DNA of 64,000 bases from Nymphaea colorata (Eukaryota > Streptophyta > Magnoliopsida > Nymphaeales > Nymphaeaceae), in NCBI RefSeq assembly GCF_008831285.2, contig NC_045150.1, positions 8,630,001-8,694,000 on the forward strand, in the 5' to 3' direction. Of this stretch, positions 11,739 through 24,080 are shown one piece after another. Each line of letters begins with the position of its first letter. The first letter of the stretch is position 1. The position numbers and the translations under genes were made by a program. The notes under the pieces were generated by a model. It was not told the origin of the DNA. It worked only from the letters and a program-made list of their open reading frames with translations, and did not search any database.

Positions 11739-13900
11739 GAGGAGAGGGGTAGGACAAGCCATCGGAATATTCACCGGTATATTCCCGCTGTCGACTCCGA
11801 CCATCCTTTTTTCCCTTGGTTTGCAATTTTTTTTGTATTATATCAAAAACGTGGGGATGTGATACGGTAGGAAATTGGGGCATGGAGAAAAGCAAAATTT
11901 GATTCCGGTTGTGTGCTAATTTACGGAAGATCGATTTCGTTCGAGCGGCTACTTCAAGCCCTCTAATGAGTCCCTACGTTTGCACTAAAGATAAGGTCCC
12001 ACAGTGTATTAAACGAAAAAACCAGGAGAAATTTGTGGAGAAGTCAAATCGCTCTCGTCGTCTCTGGACGGAAAATTTTCCCCGCCTGTTTCTTAGGTTG
12101 GCTTCCCGGCGGCTGTCTAATCTTTCGTTCTCTTCTGCGTTGGTGCTGCTTCTGAACGGAAATACGCCACGTCGACATGTTTCCAGAGTTTGATTGATGG
12201 CTTGGCTTGACCTTTGGAGGCTTCATATGTGAGCTTAGCTGTCGCCTGTTTTTCTGGAAGCTTTTATGGTTTGGTGGGGGATTTCGCCGGTGCCGGTTGA
12301 GATGTGTCTCTGGGTGTGAGGTCGATGGTGGTGCCGCTTTTTTCCATCCGGGGACTTCGGTAATCGGGGGAGAAAAAGGAGAGTCACATAAATGGAAAAA
12401 TTGTCCAAGGCTGAAGCCAAGGAGATTGCTGGCCTTCCTTTTCCCTCTTTCATGGAGAGAGAGAGAGAGATTAGTGTTCTGCTGGGAGTGGTGCGGTTGC
12501 TTATTGCAGTGACAAAAAGTTTTGCTTTTGCTCTATTAGCATGTAAAGAATTGGGAACAATTGATTATTTGACCTTGTCCTTCGTTGCATGTGAATAAAT
12601 AATTGCTTGCCGTCCATTCTTGAGTTGCTATTGTTTAATGTTGTTGTCATTGTATATGTATTTATGAGCGATTGCACTTATAAATGTTAGAAGCGTAAGT
12701 GGCGCTTCTGTAATCATTTTGAGATTCTCCTGACCAATTGATGGCCATTTATTTATTTAATAAAGGAGCTTGGTGGCCTAACTTTTCGTTTCTCTTTTGG
12801 GTGTTGTGCGGCACTTGATAATTTTTCTTTCTAATAAACTTGGGCGCCTTTGAATCCGAATTTGGAGTTGGTGTTCGGATATTTGATTCAACCACCAAGG
12901 TGAAGCAGTTTCAGGCTTTCTTCAACCTGATCTTCGGTGTCTAGATCAAGCAGCCAACTGTAAATTGTCCAAAGATGAACATATGCTTTTCTTATTTGTT
13001 ACAAGAATTGCTTGGTTTTTTTATTGATATATTCAATAAAGTATGCAGCAAATAGTTGCGTATCAACACCCGAAATTAACACCATGCGTAGAATATGTGA
13101 ACAGCAAGCAAGAGCTTCATTCTCCAGAGCAGAGATCATTTAACTAACAATTAAAAAATAATTTGAAAATAGTTTAAACAATAGTAACATCTTTTGTGCA
13201 GCAAGCTTATATAAAGCGCATCAGTCACCCTAAAGAAACCGGCCTCGGCTAGAAATTGCACAACCATTCTAGCAGCAGTGGTGAAGATAAGATTTTTTGG
13301 TGTGAGCAACTTCATCGCAAAAAAAGTTTTTGACTGGTTGGTGTAGACGGTGACTCACACCTAGATCTCCACTGCTGCATTCCACTGTCTCGATCAATCA
13401 ACGCTATCAGACGGCCAAGGGCCGCATCTCTTTAAAGTCCAAATTAATATGAGGCTCATTAAAAATCTTCTAATCCTGTTCTTATTGTCTTACACTTGGA
13501 GCCCAGAAATTGGTAGCTAAAATGAAAGTTTGTAAACTTGAGTCGAGTAAAGGGAGCATTTCCTCTGCAACCTTGCTGGGGATCCCTCAAAAGGAATTTT
13601 ACTACCGAAAATGAGTTTACAAAATGCACAAAAACTCTAAGAAGAGAAGGCTCAAACCATTAATTGTTCTAACAAAAATTTCTCGAAATTTATGATCGAA
13701 ACTAATAATAGTTCTCATCACTATAGAATTGGAAAACTATGAATTATAAGCTGGAGTTGGCATGTTGGCCAACACCCTTGAATGCCATTTTGTAGGCAAA
13801 ACAATGTGTTTAAGTTATGGTTGAGTGACAATTGATCTTGTGAATGCCCAGTTTTTATAAAATACGTTTTTGAAAGAGATTAACTTGGACTCCTTCTGCC
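11739..13900. other. 3' UTR and intergenic stretch
   Basis: Downstream of the CIPK stop. ORFs up to 119 codons here lack any family feature. A short (GA)n lies near 12455..12470. A T-rich segment at 12780-12840 may hold the polyadenylation site. I see no gene. Confidence 0.45.
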
Positions 13901-13904
13901 TCAG

Positions 13905-14006
13905 GATGTTCACAACAAATGTCGTTTTTGTCTTGTTACTGAAACATACAAACCAGATATTGTTTTCAAGAAATGCCATGTTTTGAAGGAGCTATCGGAA
14001 CCCAAC
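13905..14006 (+). other. Exon-like island of unknown origin
   Basis: Preceded by CTGCCTCAG and followed by GTAAGT, this stretch is open in one frame and reads DVHNKCRFCLVTETYKPDIV with more in the same frame, including a CxxC. I do not recognise it and see no partner exon. Chance or a gene relic are both possible. Confidence 0.2.
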
Positions 14007-14340
14007 GTAAGTCTTGCTGAGTTTTAATAGGTAAACTTGAATTCTTGTCGAAAACTCACTATATTATATTAATCTTTATATGCTTTCTTTTCTATATGTA
14101 TTTGCTAATGTCAAATTTTGAAAAGAAGTACGCATAAGAATAGAAGGATCTTACAAAAGGAGTGAGTTATTGTCCGGAACAAGCTCCCTCAGGCTTGATT
14201 CGGGAACAGAACGCTGGCGGAAAGTTTTTGCCCTCCAAAGCAAACGTGCCCCATTAAGCCCAATCTGTCCGTTCGGTTCCATCGTGTGTCTTCCCAAGGG
14301 AACGAGGATAGGAGGAACCCTTTTTAAGCTCCGTTCAACT

Positions 14341-14624
14341 ATGGCACCGGAAGAAACGGTCTCTAAGCTCGGTCGACTGCTGTTCTTCGTCGGTGCCGGA
14401 GGTATTTTGAATTTTTTATACGACCTTCTTCTTCTTTTTCTTTGTTGTACCTGATTTTACTGTGGAACCCCGAAATCATGGTGCTTGTTTTTTGGGTAGT
14501 TGTTAGCACGGCAGGGATAAACTTGTGGAGAAGCATCGAGAGAGATCGCCTAAAGAGATCTCAAGAAGCGACGCAATTACAGGAGAAGACAAAGCGTTTG
14601 GTGGATGGAGTGACAGAAGCCTAG
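14341..14624 (+). CDS. Small two-exon protein of 61 residues, unknown function
   Basis: Exons 14341..14401 and 14500..14624, joined across a 98-bp GT-AG intron (GGAG|GTATTT and TTTTTGGGTAG|TT) in phase 1, total 186 bp. The product begins MAPEETVSKLGRLLFFVGAG, then continues VVSTAGINLWRSIERDRLKR and ends in a charged QEKTKRLVDGVTEA. It has one hydrophobic stretch (about residues 12-27) followed by a basic, probably helical tail, suggesting a small single-pass membrane or organelle-associated protein. I do not recognise the family. Support comes from clean splice sites, phase and the codon-like character of both exons. Retaining the intron would give a different hydrophobic C-terminus ending LLLLFLCCT. 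It lies between the two CIPK genes. Confidence 0.6.
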
Positions 14625-17095
14625 CGCTGCTTCAGTTTAGGGAAAGCTCTCTTTTTGTTATTTTCTTTTCGGCGATAATTGGGGGTTACATAGTAAATTG
14701 GTTCTGGATGCTATTACAGTTTTAGGGGTTCTTACAGATTTTTGATGTGGGTATATTGATGAGAGGGAGTTGTGTGAGTATTGGCCATAAACTACAACAG
14801 TTTGGGTTTTCCCATATTCATAAGGTTTAAACTTGTGGGTGCTTTTTCATCTAAGGCACAGAAAATGTTATTGGACAGTCCTGATGAATTTGACTCTTCA
14901 AAGATCCTTTTACTTGTTCTTGGTTTTGTTGTTCCCCTTGATTCTTTTTCTTCGTTCGTGGAATTGGCAACAAATGAATGTGAATTCATGAAGTTTAGCA
15001 ATGAATGTGAGCAGTAATGAATTGGCAGCTTATTCTTTGCATGATGAAGTGTTCTCCAGCATCATTTCTCTGCAAATGGTTAATGAAAAGGGAGAAACTT
15101 CTTTACTTATAAATTATGCTAATGTGATCAAAGGTTCCGATTTGGTGTGATCACTGGCGGTTTAAGCTATACCAGCGTATATCGACTTTGGTTCAAGTTA
15201 GGAAGGGAAAAATACAGGAATAAATTAAAATAGCGGGGCAGGGATACCCCTTAAGAGGAACTGGAAAAATCTGTCACTCAAAGCCTCTCCTCAAGTTTGG
15301 GGTTCTTCTCTGTATGTGTTTAGCCATAAAGAGGAGAAGACAACCCTTGGGCACTGTAGGCACTTGAAACCCCGTTTAAGCAACCATATGGTTTTACATT
15401 TTATTATTCCATAGTAAGTGAGCAAAACTACCTTTTCCTTCTGGCTTTCTGTTGTATCTGAGAATTTGTATTTCCAGAACATGTCAATCGAACAACGAGT
15501 GATGGTGCTGAGTCCGTCTGTTGATACTAAAAATTGGCCACGTCTTTTTTGCTGAGCCAGTTAACACTGCTGTAAAGTGTCTGTGGAATGGTTTAATTGG
15601 CATTCACCTTATCATCAAAGCACATACACATGTTGCTATCTTGGAGTGTGAAAGTTATGTATACCAAAGTTGCTTCTTGTCTGATTCTTCTGCAAGTATG
15701 TGTTCTTTATTTCAGAATTGCACGTGTCATCTGTTCTTTTTCTTCATACGGCACTGAAGAAACTCAGGCTTCTAGTTTCTCTTCTTTGTGTGACGCAACA
15801 TCACTACATGAACTATGGTCAATTCCCTAGGCCTTGCTTGTAATGATCCTTCTATTTGAGGCAAGTAGTTCCCCTACGTGTACCCCTCAGGCTTTCATTA
15901 CAATCGCCGTATTTCTTGGTTGCCAAAGGGGTAGAGATGTAGCTAAGTAGTTCCCTTCACGGCATTAGGGTGGTAGCCAGATAGCACTAACCATTTTATC
16001 AGCTGCAAAATGTATGTCCAGGATGATCCAAAATGACATCTAGTTTCACTTTATATATATTTATTTGAAAAAGCAAGAGTGCGCAGCATCATAGCAAATG
16101 ATTGTCCGTATTATTCGTTCTGGTGTTTACTCTTGACAGAGTATATCTGAAACATGGACTGGAGCACGTAACCATTTAAGAATAATAACTTGGGAATGGT
16201 CTTCTACTTTATTACTGCTCATAAAAAACCTAGTTACTGCTTCCTGTCCTGCTTCACAGCTCTTTTCGACTGAAATCTGCTTCCTGCTAGAAATTCAAAA
16301 AATCTGTTTGGCCTTCTATATGGATTTATCTGATTGAGCTATTTAGAATCTCTTGATAGCCTTCATCCCACAAAAGTTGTTTGTATTGCTTGTGATTTTG
16401 GGAAACCTAATCCAAAGATTGGTTCCACATGTCATGACATCTGGTTCAGGCAAAGTCATTGAATTTTAACCACAATGAAATGAACCTCTCTCCTTTTTCC
16501 ATCCGTCTCAGTTGTGGGGTCTTTCCTGGCTATTTTTTGAGGACAAGTTTAGTAAGGAATAGAGTCTAACAAGATACCATGGGACTGATTTTCTGTCTAT
16601 GGACTTTCACACGTTTCTGCAGAAATTTCTGTACTCTTCTTTGAAGAACTACCTTCGTGGAAAGTCACACAAATTCTCAAGCCACACGAAGGGAAAAAAA
16701 AGGAACCAGGACCTTACATTTTTATTTGAGCAAGCTGTGGTTAAGCAGACCAATACTTATATTTCGTGAACACCAATAGCACCGCTGAGCTCTTAAACTT
16801 TCTGGATTTTGAAGGTTTTAAGTTCAACTTACTAAACATGTGGCAAGCAGAATCGAACCCAAAAAAAAGGAAAAAAGCAGTACAGAAAAGCAGCTAGTGC
16901 AGATCGTGAACCAATATCCGGCTACAAGTATTTACATCCCTAATTTACACAATCTAGAAGGAAATGCTAATACTGATGGTCTTCCTGCTATAGATAATCG
17001 TCTTCAACAGCTTTGGTAAGAGTTCTATCCTGATTTGGGTTGAGATTCGAGTCCGAGTCTGAACATTTGCTGCAATAGAGAACATCCAAACATGT
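14625..17095. other. Intergenic stretch between the small gene and the reverse-strand CIPK
   Basis: No supported gene. ORFs below 80 codons lack features. The segment next to 17100 is the 3' UTR of the reverse-strand CIPK. Confidence 0.45.
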
Positions 17096-17100
17096 CATGG

Positions 17101-18423
17101 TTATAGCTGTGGCTGCTGTTCACCCTGCCACACCCAAACTATGTCCTTCAGAGAAGGCTTGAGGTCCTGATTGCAGAATTTCTGGTATTCCAACGTATCT
17201 CCTGATGATTTCTTTACCTCTACGACATAAAATGAAGGCGTTACTTCAAAGATCTCTGCATCAATTCCTAACTGACCTTTCCTTCCTTCTTTGCTGCCCC
17301 GCAGTTTGACAGTTCCATCCTTCTTCTTTACCATGAACTTCTCTGCCTGCGCAATCTCCTCAAGCTTTGAGATGATGGTAGAAGCTGGCTTGGTGGTTGT
17401 GAACCTAGATTCTTGCTTCATATTGTTTCCTTTCTCAAACAGGCCCGAGAGATCGAATCCTGGAGACAAAGAAATGATGTCAAACGCATTCAAACAAGTT
17501 GGTTTCACTTGAATCTTCTCAACTGCACTACTGCAATCAGCAGCTGTGGAATCAAAGGCAGCATCAATGTCATCACAAGGAGCTTGTTTCTGCTTCTTTG
17601 CAATTTCAACAGGCTTGAACCCCTTCTTAAACCAGGAATTCTCCATAATCCTAGCCATGGTTATTCTCGAGTTGGGATTTGGATCAAGAACCTTAGAAAG
17701 AAGCTTGCGAACCTCAGGAGGAAACCATTGTGGGCATTTGAAGTCTCCTTTGGTTATCTTTCTGTACATCTCCATGAGATTAGGATCATGAAATGGAGGA
17801 TAACCAGCCAGCAGAACAAAGAGAATAACACCACACGACCAGATATCAGCCTTTGCACCATCATACCCTTTCTTATGAATAACCTCCGGCGCGACGTATG
17901 CGGGTGTTCCACATAAAGTATGCAACAGACCGTCGTTGCGCCGGCATTCGGCGAGAGCGCTTAGGCCAAAATCAGTAATCTTGAGGTCACCATTCTCGTC
18001 CAGAAGTAGGTTCTCTAGTTTCAAGTCTCTGTGATAGACTCCCCTGCTGTGGCAGAAATCTACTGCACTGATTAACTGTTGAAAGTACCTCCTTGCCAGA
18101 TCCTCCTTGAGCTTTCCCTTGGCCACCTTGTTGAAGAGCTCCCCACCCCTGACGAATTCCATCACAAAGTAAATCTTGGCCTTGGTCGCCATGACTTCAT
18201 GGAGCTCGACTATATTCGGCCGTCGCACCAGCCTCATGACTGCGATCTCGCGCTTTATTTGCTCGATCATTCCTACTTTGAGGATCTTTTCCTTGTCGAT
18301 GACTTTGATGGCAACACTGTTCCCATCAGCGAGGTTCCTAGCATGGTATACCTTTGCAAACGTGCCTTGTCCGAGCAGCTTCCCGAGCTCATACTTTTGC
18401 ATCAATACGTTGCCCTTCTCCAT
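17101..18423 (-). CDS. CIPK20: CBL-interacting protein kinase, CIPK2/10/20/5 type
   Basis: Intronless SnRK3 kinase of 440 residues that acts with calcium-sensing CBL proteins. Glycine loop [15 protein letters not shown] lysine K40 in VAIK, helix-C Glu59, HRDLKLEN with D133, DFG at 152-154, GTPAYVAPE. Leu136 stands where many CIPKs have Pro (DLKPEN); the Leu form is known in other CIPKs and should not abolish activity. The NAF motif [20 protein letters not shown] has N312-A313-F314, then a PPI-type region ([21 protein letters not shown]). [20 protein letters not shown] and the [14 protein letters not shown] activation segment fit the CIPK2/10/20/5 group; the exact member is not certain. The gene is AT-richer than its neighbour at 10.3 kb. 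Transcription runs toward that gene. Confidence 0.93.
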   Translation of the reverse strand: MEKGNVLMQKYELGKLLGQGTFAKVYHARNLADGNSVAIKVIDKEKILKVGMIEQIKREIAVMRLVRRPNIVELHEVMATKAKIYFVMEFVRGGELFNKVAKGKLKEDLARRYFQQLISAVDFCHSRGVYHRDLKLENLLLDENGDLKITDFGLSALAECRRNDGLLHTLCGTPAYVAPEVIHKKGYDGAKADIWSCGVILFVLLAGYPPFHDPNLMEMYRKITKGDFKCPQWFPPEVRKLLSKVLDPNPNSRITMARIMENSWFKKGFKPVEIAKKQKQAPCDDIDAAFDSTAADCSSAVEKIQVKPTCLNAFDIISLSPGFDLSGLFEKGNNMKQESRFTTTKPASTIISKLEEIAQAEKFMVKKKDGTVKLRGSKEGRKGQLGIDAEIFEVTPSFYVVEVKKSSGDTLEYQKFCNQDLKPSLKDIVWVWQGEQQPQL

Positions 18424-18479
18424 CTTTCTGATTTTCGAGAGGTCGCTCGGAAGGATCTTCTTTGAGGATTCCCCGTTCT

Positions 18480-18575
18480 TCAGATTCCTGCTATACCCAA
18501 TTCATTTTGTTGAATTTGGCTCCAGTTTCTTTCGTCAGAACAGGAAGAAGTCATCTGCACAACATGGTTTTCCAT
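18480..18575 (-). promoter_or_regulatory. Upstream ORF (31 codons) before the reverse-strand CIPK
   Basis: On the minus strand an ATG at 18575..18573 opens a frame starting MENHVVQMTSSCSDERNW and stops at 18482..18480, 56 bp before the CIPK start. It would be in the 5' UTR if the transcript begins upstream of it, which the sequence alone does not prove. Confidence 0.4.
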
Positions 18576-20107
18576 GGTAGGGATAAAATGAGACTCCTTC
18601 TACGCTCGGTAGGTAAGAGAATAATCATGTGAAAGTCCACATCTTTCTGCATCCCAGATACAGAGAAACAATGTAAGCCCGTAGCAAATTACTGTTGAGG
18701 AGACAAGGAATGGGGAGAGAACAGAGAGGTGTCTACGTCTTTCTGCTTTCTTGGAAAATAAAACATAAGTTGGATCGATCTAAAGGCAAGCCGCGAGAAT
18801 CAATCGCTGAATGACACCAGGCAGAGGAAAGAACAGCACGCCACGCATGCGAAGTCTGAAATACGAGAGGGAAGGACAGAGGCCAAACAGGAACGGAAAA
18901 CTTTGGCTTGTGCAGAGAAGCAAGAGACAGAAATTAGCAAATTTTTGACAAAATTGAAGTCGCCAACACTACCATCCCCGCCAGATTGTCGGGTAATGAA
19001 TCGGTCCTTTTCTTCCGGAAAGGCGTAAAAAACAGTGTTTTGCAACACCAGGGGAGGGGAGGCATTTCCATAATTCAACAGAAAATTAGAACAGTAACTA
19101 ACTAGTTGGTCGGAGATTAAAAGAGAAAAAGAAAGCTGAACCCAAGAAAGGTGTCGGCACGGTGATAGATTGGAACAGCAATATCTGTCGTCTCCCAATT
19201 TCTTCTCAAGTTTTATTCAAAGGTTCATGTCTTTTCCAATTCCTATCTGCCAATCTGACCGCTTTTACATTATTCAATGTAAACGAGCCCCAAATTTTAA
19301 TCGCAAAAGAAGCATTTCTTTTTTGACGTTGATGGTTTTTCTTGAATTTCTCGTTGTGGTCACAAAGAAAAGTTTGTGATATTATGATATCCTCAAACCA
19401 GGAAAGAGAACATCTATAGTAATTTTCTATAGTAATTTCTTCAAACGGCATACACCTGTTCTCAAAATCGGTGTGAACCGGTCGAGTTACATGGTAGAAT
19501 CAAGGGGAAATTAAAAGCTGGTGGATGGGACCGATATTCTATCCGTTTTCATGCAATTTTTTACCATTTTTTTATATAATTATATTTGAGAAGTAAAATA
19601 TTTTAAACATTCAAAGTTGTCCAAACGGATGAACACCTAACGAGACATCCATAGATGAATTTATTAGTAAACGACTTTTAATACTTTACGAAATTTCAGA
19701 AAAAAACATATTATTTAGAATCTTCAATTCTTTTAAAAGATTTTGTACTTCAAACATACTTCCAATGAAGTACTTGAGATATACTCATTTGTCGGTCTTA
19801 TTATTTCCTTCAACGTTTATCCTTAAAAAACAAAGGAGTCCTTTGGAGTTCGAATTCTGTCAATGTTTTATGAATTTAATTGAGATTCATGAAATATTAG
19901 AACTAATGTTCCATAAAGTTGATCCAATTTTTAAGGCAGATTCATAAAAACTCTAAGGCTATCATATTTTCTGTTCTAAGAGAAGTCATAAGGTGGAGAC
20001 CGGCAGCTTAAGCGGCATAGCATGTGCATTCACAGGTGCCTTTCTAGTTCGATTTCTTATGGATGCTGAACCTTAGTCTCTATAATCCATAATGATAAGA
20101 TGCAGTA
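18576..20107. other. Promoter side of the reverse-strand CIPK and gene-free flank
   Basis: No gene supported. ORFs (up to 132 codons) show no family features. The region close to 18.6-19.2 kb is the likely promoter/5' UTR of the CIPK. Confidence 0.4.
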
Positions 20108-20115
20108 CTTAGTTG

Positions 20116-20551
20116 TAGTGCTGCACAACGAGCTGAGCCAACTCGAGCTTGACTCGAACTCACTTGAAAAACTCAGCTTGTGCTCAATTCGTTTACAAAT
20201 GAGCCGAGTTCGAGCTTACAAAGATGATTGAAACGATAAACTAGTCCACTTCGAGTTTCAGGAACTCAACTCTACTCGCAACCCGGTACTCTATATAATA
20301 TTACCAAAATCGGTGCCACAAGTTACACGAGTTATCGACGCTAACAAGAGTTGAAGGAGTTAATGCTTACAACAGTTAATGCCTCAATGACTTAGATGGG
20401 TTAAAAGAGTCGAGTTCAAGCTCGATTTTGTGTAGTCGAGTCGAGCTCGAGCTTGCTATAAGGAACTCGAGTTGAGTTCGAGCTGAGTTCGAGCCGAGCT
20501 CGAGCTCGAGCTAGCGAAACTCGGGCTCGACTCGGCTTGTGTGCAGCCCTA
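20116..20551. mobile_element. hAT-type MITE, GAGCTCGAG-rich family, copy 1
   Basis: 436 bp. It starts TAGTGCTGCACAACGAGC and ends TTGTGTGCAGCCCTA, so the termini are imperfect inverted repeats (TAG-GCTGCACA). Flanks CTTAGTTG (20108..20115) and CCTAGTTG (20552..20559) are an 8-bp target duplication with one mismatch, as made by hAT transposases. Subterminal regions are packed with GAGCTCGAG/CTCGACTCG palindromic words that could fold into long hairpins. No coding capacity, so non-autonomous. Confidence 0.8.
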
Positions 20552-20559
20552 CCTAGTTG

Positions 20560-23500
20560 ACAAGTGTACCGTACCACTACCGACTTCCCAGCGGTAAGGA
20601 TCTTGAAAGAAGGGGAATAGAGAGGCTCTTTGAGATCTTTACCAAGCGGGGGGACACCCGAACTATGGTAAGTTAACTTACCCGTTCAACTTGTCGCACT
20701 TGTGATTATTAATTATTTTTCTTGCAGTATAAAACTCTAAACCGAAAGTCTTTTGAACATCAAGATCACCAGGATGACATTTGTTCTCCGCTTTTATTAT
20801 GGAAAAAAGATTCCTCCTCCTATTTCAAGTTTCAAGGGCACTGATTATGGCTTTTTAATTGAAATAAAAATGGTTCCAATTGACAAAGATGATCTCAACA
20901 ATTAATCTGAAATCACTAAACGTTGTGTGCGTTTCGAGGAGATGCAAAATCTTAGGCCCTTAAATTTTTTAGATCCTTCGTTTCTAAACAAGGATACGAA
21001 ATCTTCTGCTTAAAAGATATAAAGATCACCCTATGAACGTATAAATCTCAAGGCCAACCTTGAGATCCATAAATTGGAGGCAGAATAATAATGATCTTAA
21101 ATTCACGGGTCTGAAATTCATTAGAACGTGACGGCCCCTTGTTAAATCAGAGCATCGGATTCGTGGGTAATCAAATGCAGCGAAAATACGGATACATTGT
21201 CAGGTGAAAATAAAGATGGACTAGTTCTTCGTCCTTCACAATAAGAACAAAAGAACAGGACGCTTAAGAAAATGCCAAACAGAAACCTCCCAGCAGCAAG
21301 CTTCTTGGTGCACCTATCATATCAAATTTGCTTTTTGAATTCAATGACGTCTTTTGTTTCCTAACACAAGGAACCATAAAGAAGAAAGGGGGACGCCCCA
21401 CCCATTGAAACTTATTAAAGAAACAATCAACACTCCACCCGCGACTTGGGAAGATCAAATAGTGGAAAGATATTCTACATGTACGTTGGATGGCAGCGTA
21501 GAGAACCCAAAGAATATGCTGATTTTGATCCGTTATTTAATTAAAACTTTCTTTTTTCTCTTTTTATCTAGTATATTTCATTCTTTTGTTTTACTTCTGG
21601 AGCTTGTTTTGGTATCCACGGAACTTATTGTTCCTAAATTTTATTATGCATTCTCATTTTATCGGCTCTTTTTCTCTCTCCTATATACATACAGAGAGTT
21701 CTTATTTCTTTTGGTATTAGAGAAAGATCTGCCACCATCTAAATCTATATTTTTTTGCTTTGTATTTCGAACTTTTAACGAGACTGTCGACACCATGGCC
21801 TAATTATCGTGGCCTAATTATCGGGACTACGCCCTTGATTAGGTGGCAATTGGCGAGCTCATTTGAGATTCATCCCTAAAACCTGCGTTTGATAGCTTCA
21901 GATTTGAGATTCCTATGATTTGAAAAACATGGATATAAAATCAGTAATCTTTTTCAAAGAAGTAAAATAAGGATCTTTAAGTGTAGATTTTTGGGTCTGA
22001 ACCTAAGATCTTTAGTTTGACAAATCATTGATCTCTTGTCACATTAGCAAAAACATGCCACATAAGGTCCATAGATTTTAAATATGGAGTATTCAAGTAA
22101 TTGTTAAAAGTCTTAAATTTTATAGGCACACAAATAAATAAAAATCAGGGAAAATAAAGTAATTTTTTATAGGCTGATGTAGACAATACACCAAGTCCGC
22201 CTACTGATTTATCCCGTATCATGAATTGGGAATTCGCATCCAAGTTGCTCGAATCTGTGGTTAATGTTGGCAGGATATCAAATACAAGAAATAAAAATGA
22301 ACTTTATTTTTTTTTTTTCCGTTGTCAGCAAATCATACAAACCCTGTTTTAAAAACCCCGGTATAAAAACTGGCTAAAAAATCATGCTGTCACAAAACTT
22401 GGTGTTTACAAAACGTCATTGAATGCCGGTGTGATATTCAAACACAACCTTAGTATTATGCAAAGTTTGAAAATTCTTAAAGAATGTCAAAGAATAGTTA
22501 TGGCCCATATAAGGCTGCATGAGAAATTGGTTTCTACTTTTTACCTTAAAAGTTTAATAGAAAGTAACTTAGAAAAATTTTAAAATAAAATACTTTTGAG
22601 AAAACCCAAGTGGGAAGAATCATTTGAACGAGGGCCGAAATAATACAATAATAACGACCTTACAAGAGAGGCATAAGGCATGTGAAACTTGAGAAAAATG
22701 GATTTGCTATACCTTGCTCTAATTGTTCTTGGGTTGGTACCAGTGGAAGAGTTGTCTACAATTTTGACATATTAAATGTGATAAGGACGCATATCTTGCG
22801 AATTAGATCATATATTGGCCACTCAATTTGAGGCTTTTTAAGGCAAATCCACCTACCTAGGCACATGAAGCTAGCCCTTATCAGCTGCTTTTCTTAAGGA
22901 AGCATTATTTAGTAAATATTGGGAAACTTATTCGACGGAATATCTTAAATCAAAGAGAAAACATGATAAGCTTCGTAAGAAACAGGTATTCTATTCATTA
23001 TTGAAGAAGTTATGATATCATGAAAATGTACATTCGCCGATATGCGTGACAATGGACCAATCTGCATCACATGGATAATGACATTGCAACTTTAAGACTC
23101 GCACATATGAACCAAACCATTGGTCATTGGCGGATCCGCACATGATGATGGTGATGGAAATTTGGCATTCTTGGGTTTCTTCCACTATCAAGGAAAGCTG
23201 CCCCCGTAATGTCACATTCAAAGGCACTTTTTTATGCAATATTTTTCGAACATACATACATACATACACACATATATTATATACATGTACAAAAATTCTT
23301 GTGCATGACACTAACGTTATACCTACCAGTCGGGGACACAGGGGTGACGCCCACGTGGTTGAGATTTTCTGGTTTCTGCTAGGCAACAAGCGGCATGGAT
23401 ACGTGGGTGAAAATGATCTAACCCATGTATTGTCTTATAAGGCCAAGTGGGTCCTAACGGATGGCTTGTGGCTTGAGGAGTCAGAAGCAGCACTGGAGTA

Positions 23501-23930
23501 AGGCCATGGTGGAAACCCAAGAACCTCACAATGGGTTATCAATGGCATCCATCAGTTTTCTCTCATTTTTCTGGTTTGTTTTCTCCCATTATTGAGACAA
23601 AGATATGTGCTATCACATATCTTAATATGCTTTCAAAGAAAAGATAGGAAGCAAGGTAAAAAAAGTCTAAGTTTGAGGGCCCATTTGCAGGGAGCAAGTT
23701 GCATTTTAGTGGTTTGGGTGCGGTTGGTGTTAGGTCACTGTTGTGTGCATGGCGATTAGTGGGACAGCAGTTGTGTAATGACAAAATAAAGTCGTTTTCG
23801 TTACCACAGTGAGGAGAAAAGCATGTATATGAATTCTTATTATTTTGTGGAGTACTTGTGCCAAACCTGACCCAAGGATGGTGAGTTGTTAACTGCCGTT
23901 TCATCTAACGAAGTTTAAATGCATCACTTA
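20560..23930. other. Gene-free AT-rich stretch with MITE-like ends
   Basis: No gene supported. Around 21876 (CTAAAACCTGCGTTTGATAG) and 22452 (CAAACACAACCTTAG) there are facing ends like the AAGG-TGTGTTTG group, possibly one ~575-bp element. A 14-bp palindrome GTAAGTTAACTTAC lies at about 20669. Confidence 0.4.
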
Positions 23931-23934
23931 ACAA

Positions 23935-24080
23935 GTGGAAAAGTTGCCTCAAGGGGCATAGCGAAACAAGTCGGGCTAGGGGTCTGTACAAAGACAGGTC
24001 TCTAGTTTGATTCTTGTGGGCATCATGTTCCTGTGTTTTAAGGTGGTAGGGCGCGGCATCCAAGTGGAGAAGAGGAAAAT
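23935..24080 (+). mobile_element. Possible tRNA-derived SINE relic
   Basis: Contains CATAGCGAAACAAGTCGG followed about 30 bp later by TCTAGTTTGATTCTTG, resembling degenerate Pol III boxes A and B at the usual spacing in plant SINEs. No cloverleaf, no clear tail and no target duplication were identified. Confidence 0.25.

Noticed and set aside
10154..11862. Long ORFs overlapping the plus-strand CIPK in other frames
   Set aside because: GC-rich coding DNA gives long open shadow frames; only the 10275 frame has kinase motifs.
20669..20682. 14-bp palindrome GTAAGTTAACTTAC as a regulatory site
   Set aside because: An isolated palindrome in a gene desert with no nearby gene; expected by chance at some frequency.
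23018..23501. Overlapping 123- and 124-codon ORFs on both strands
   Set aside because: No motif, no splice context, and mirrored open frames on opposite strands suggest chance.
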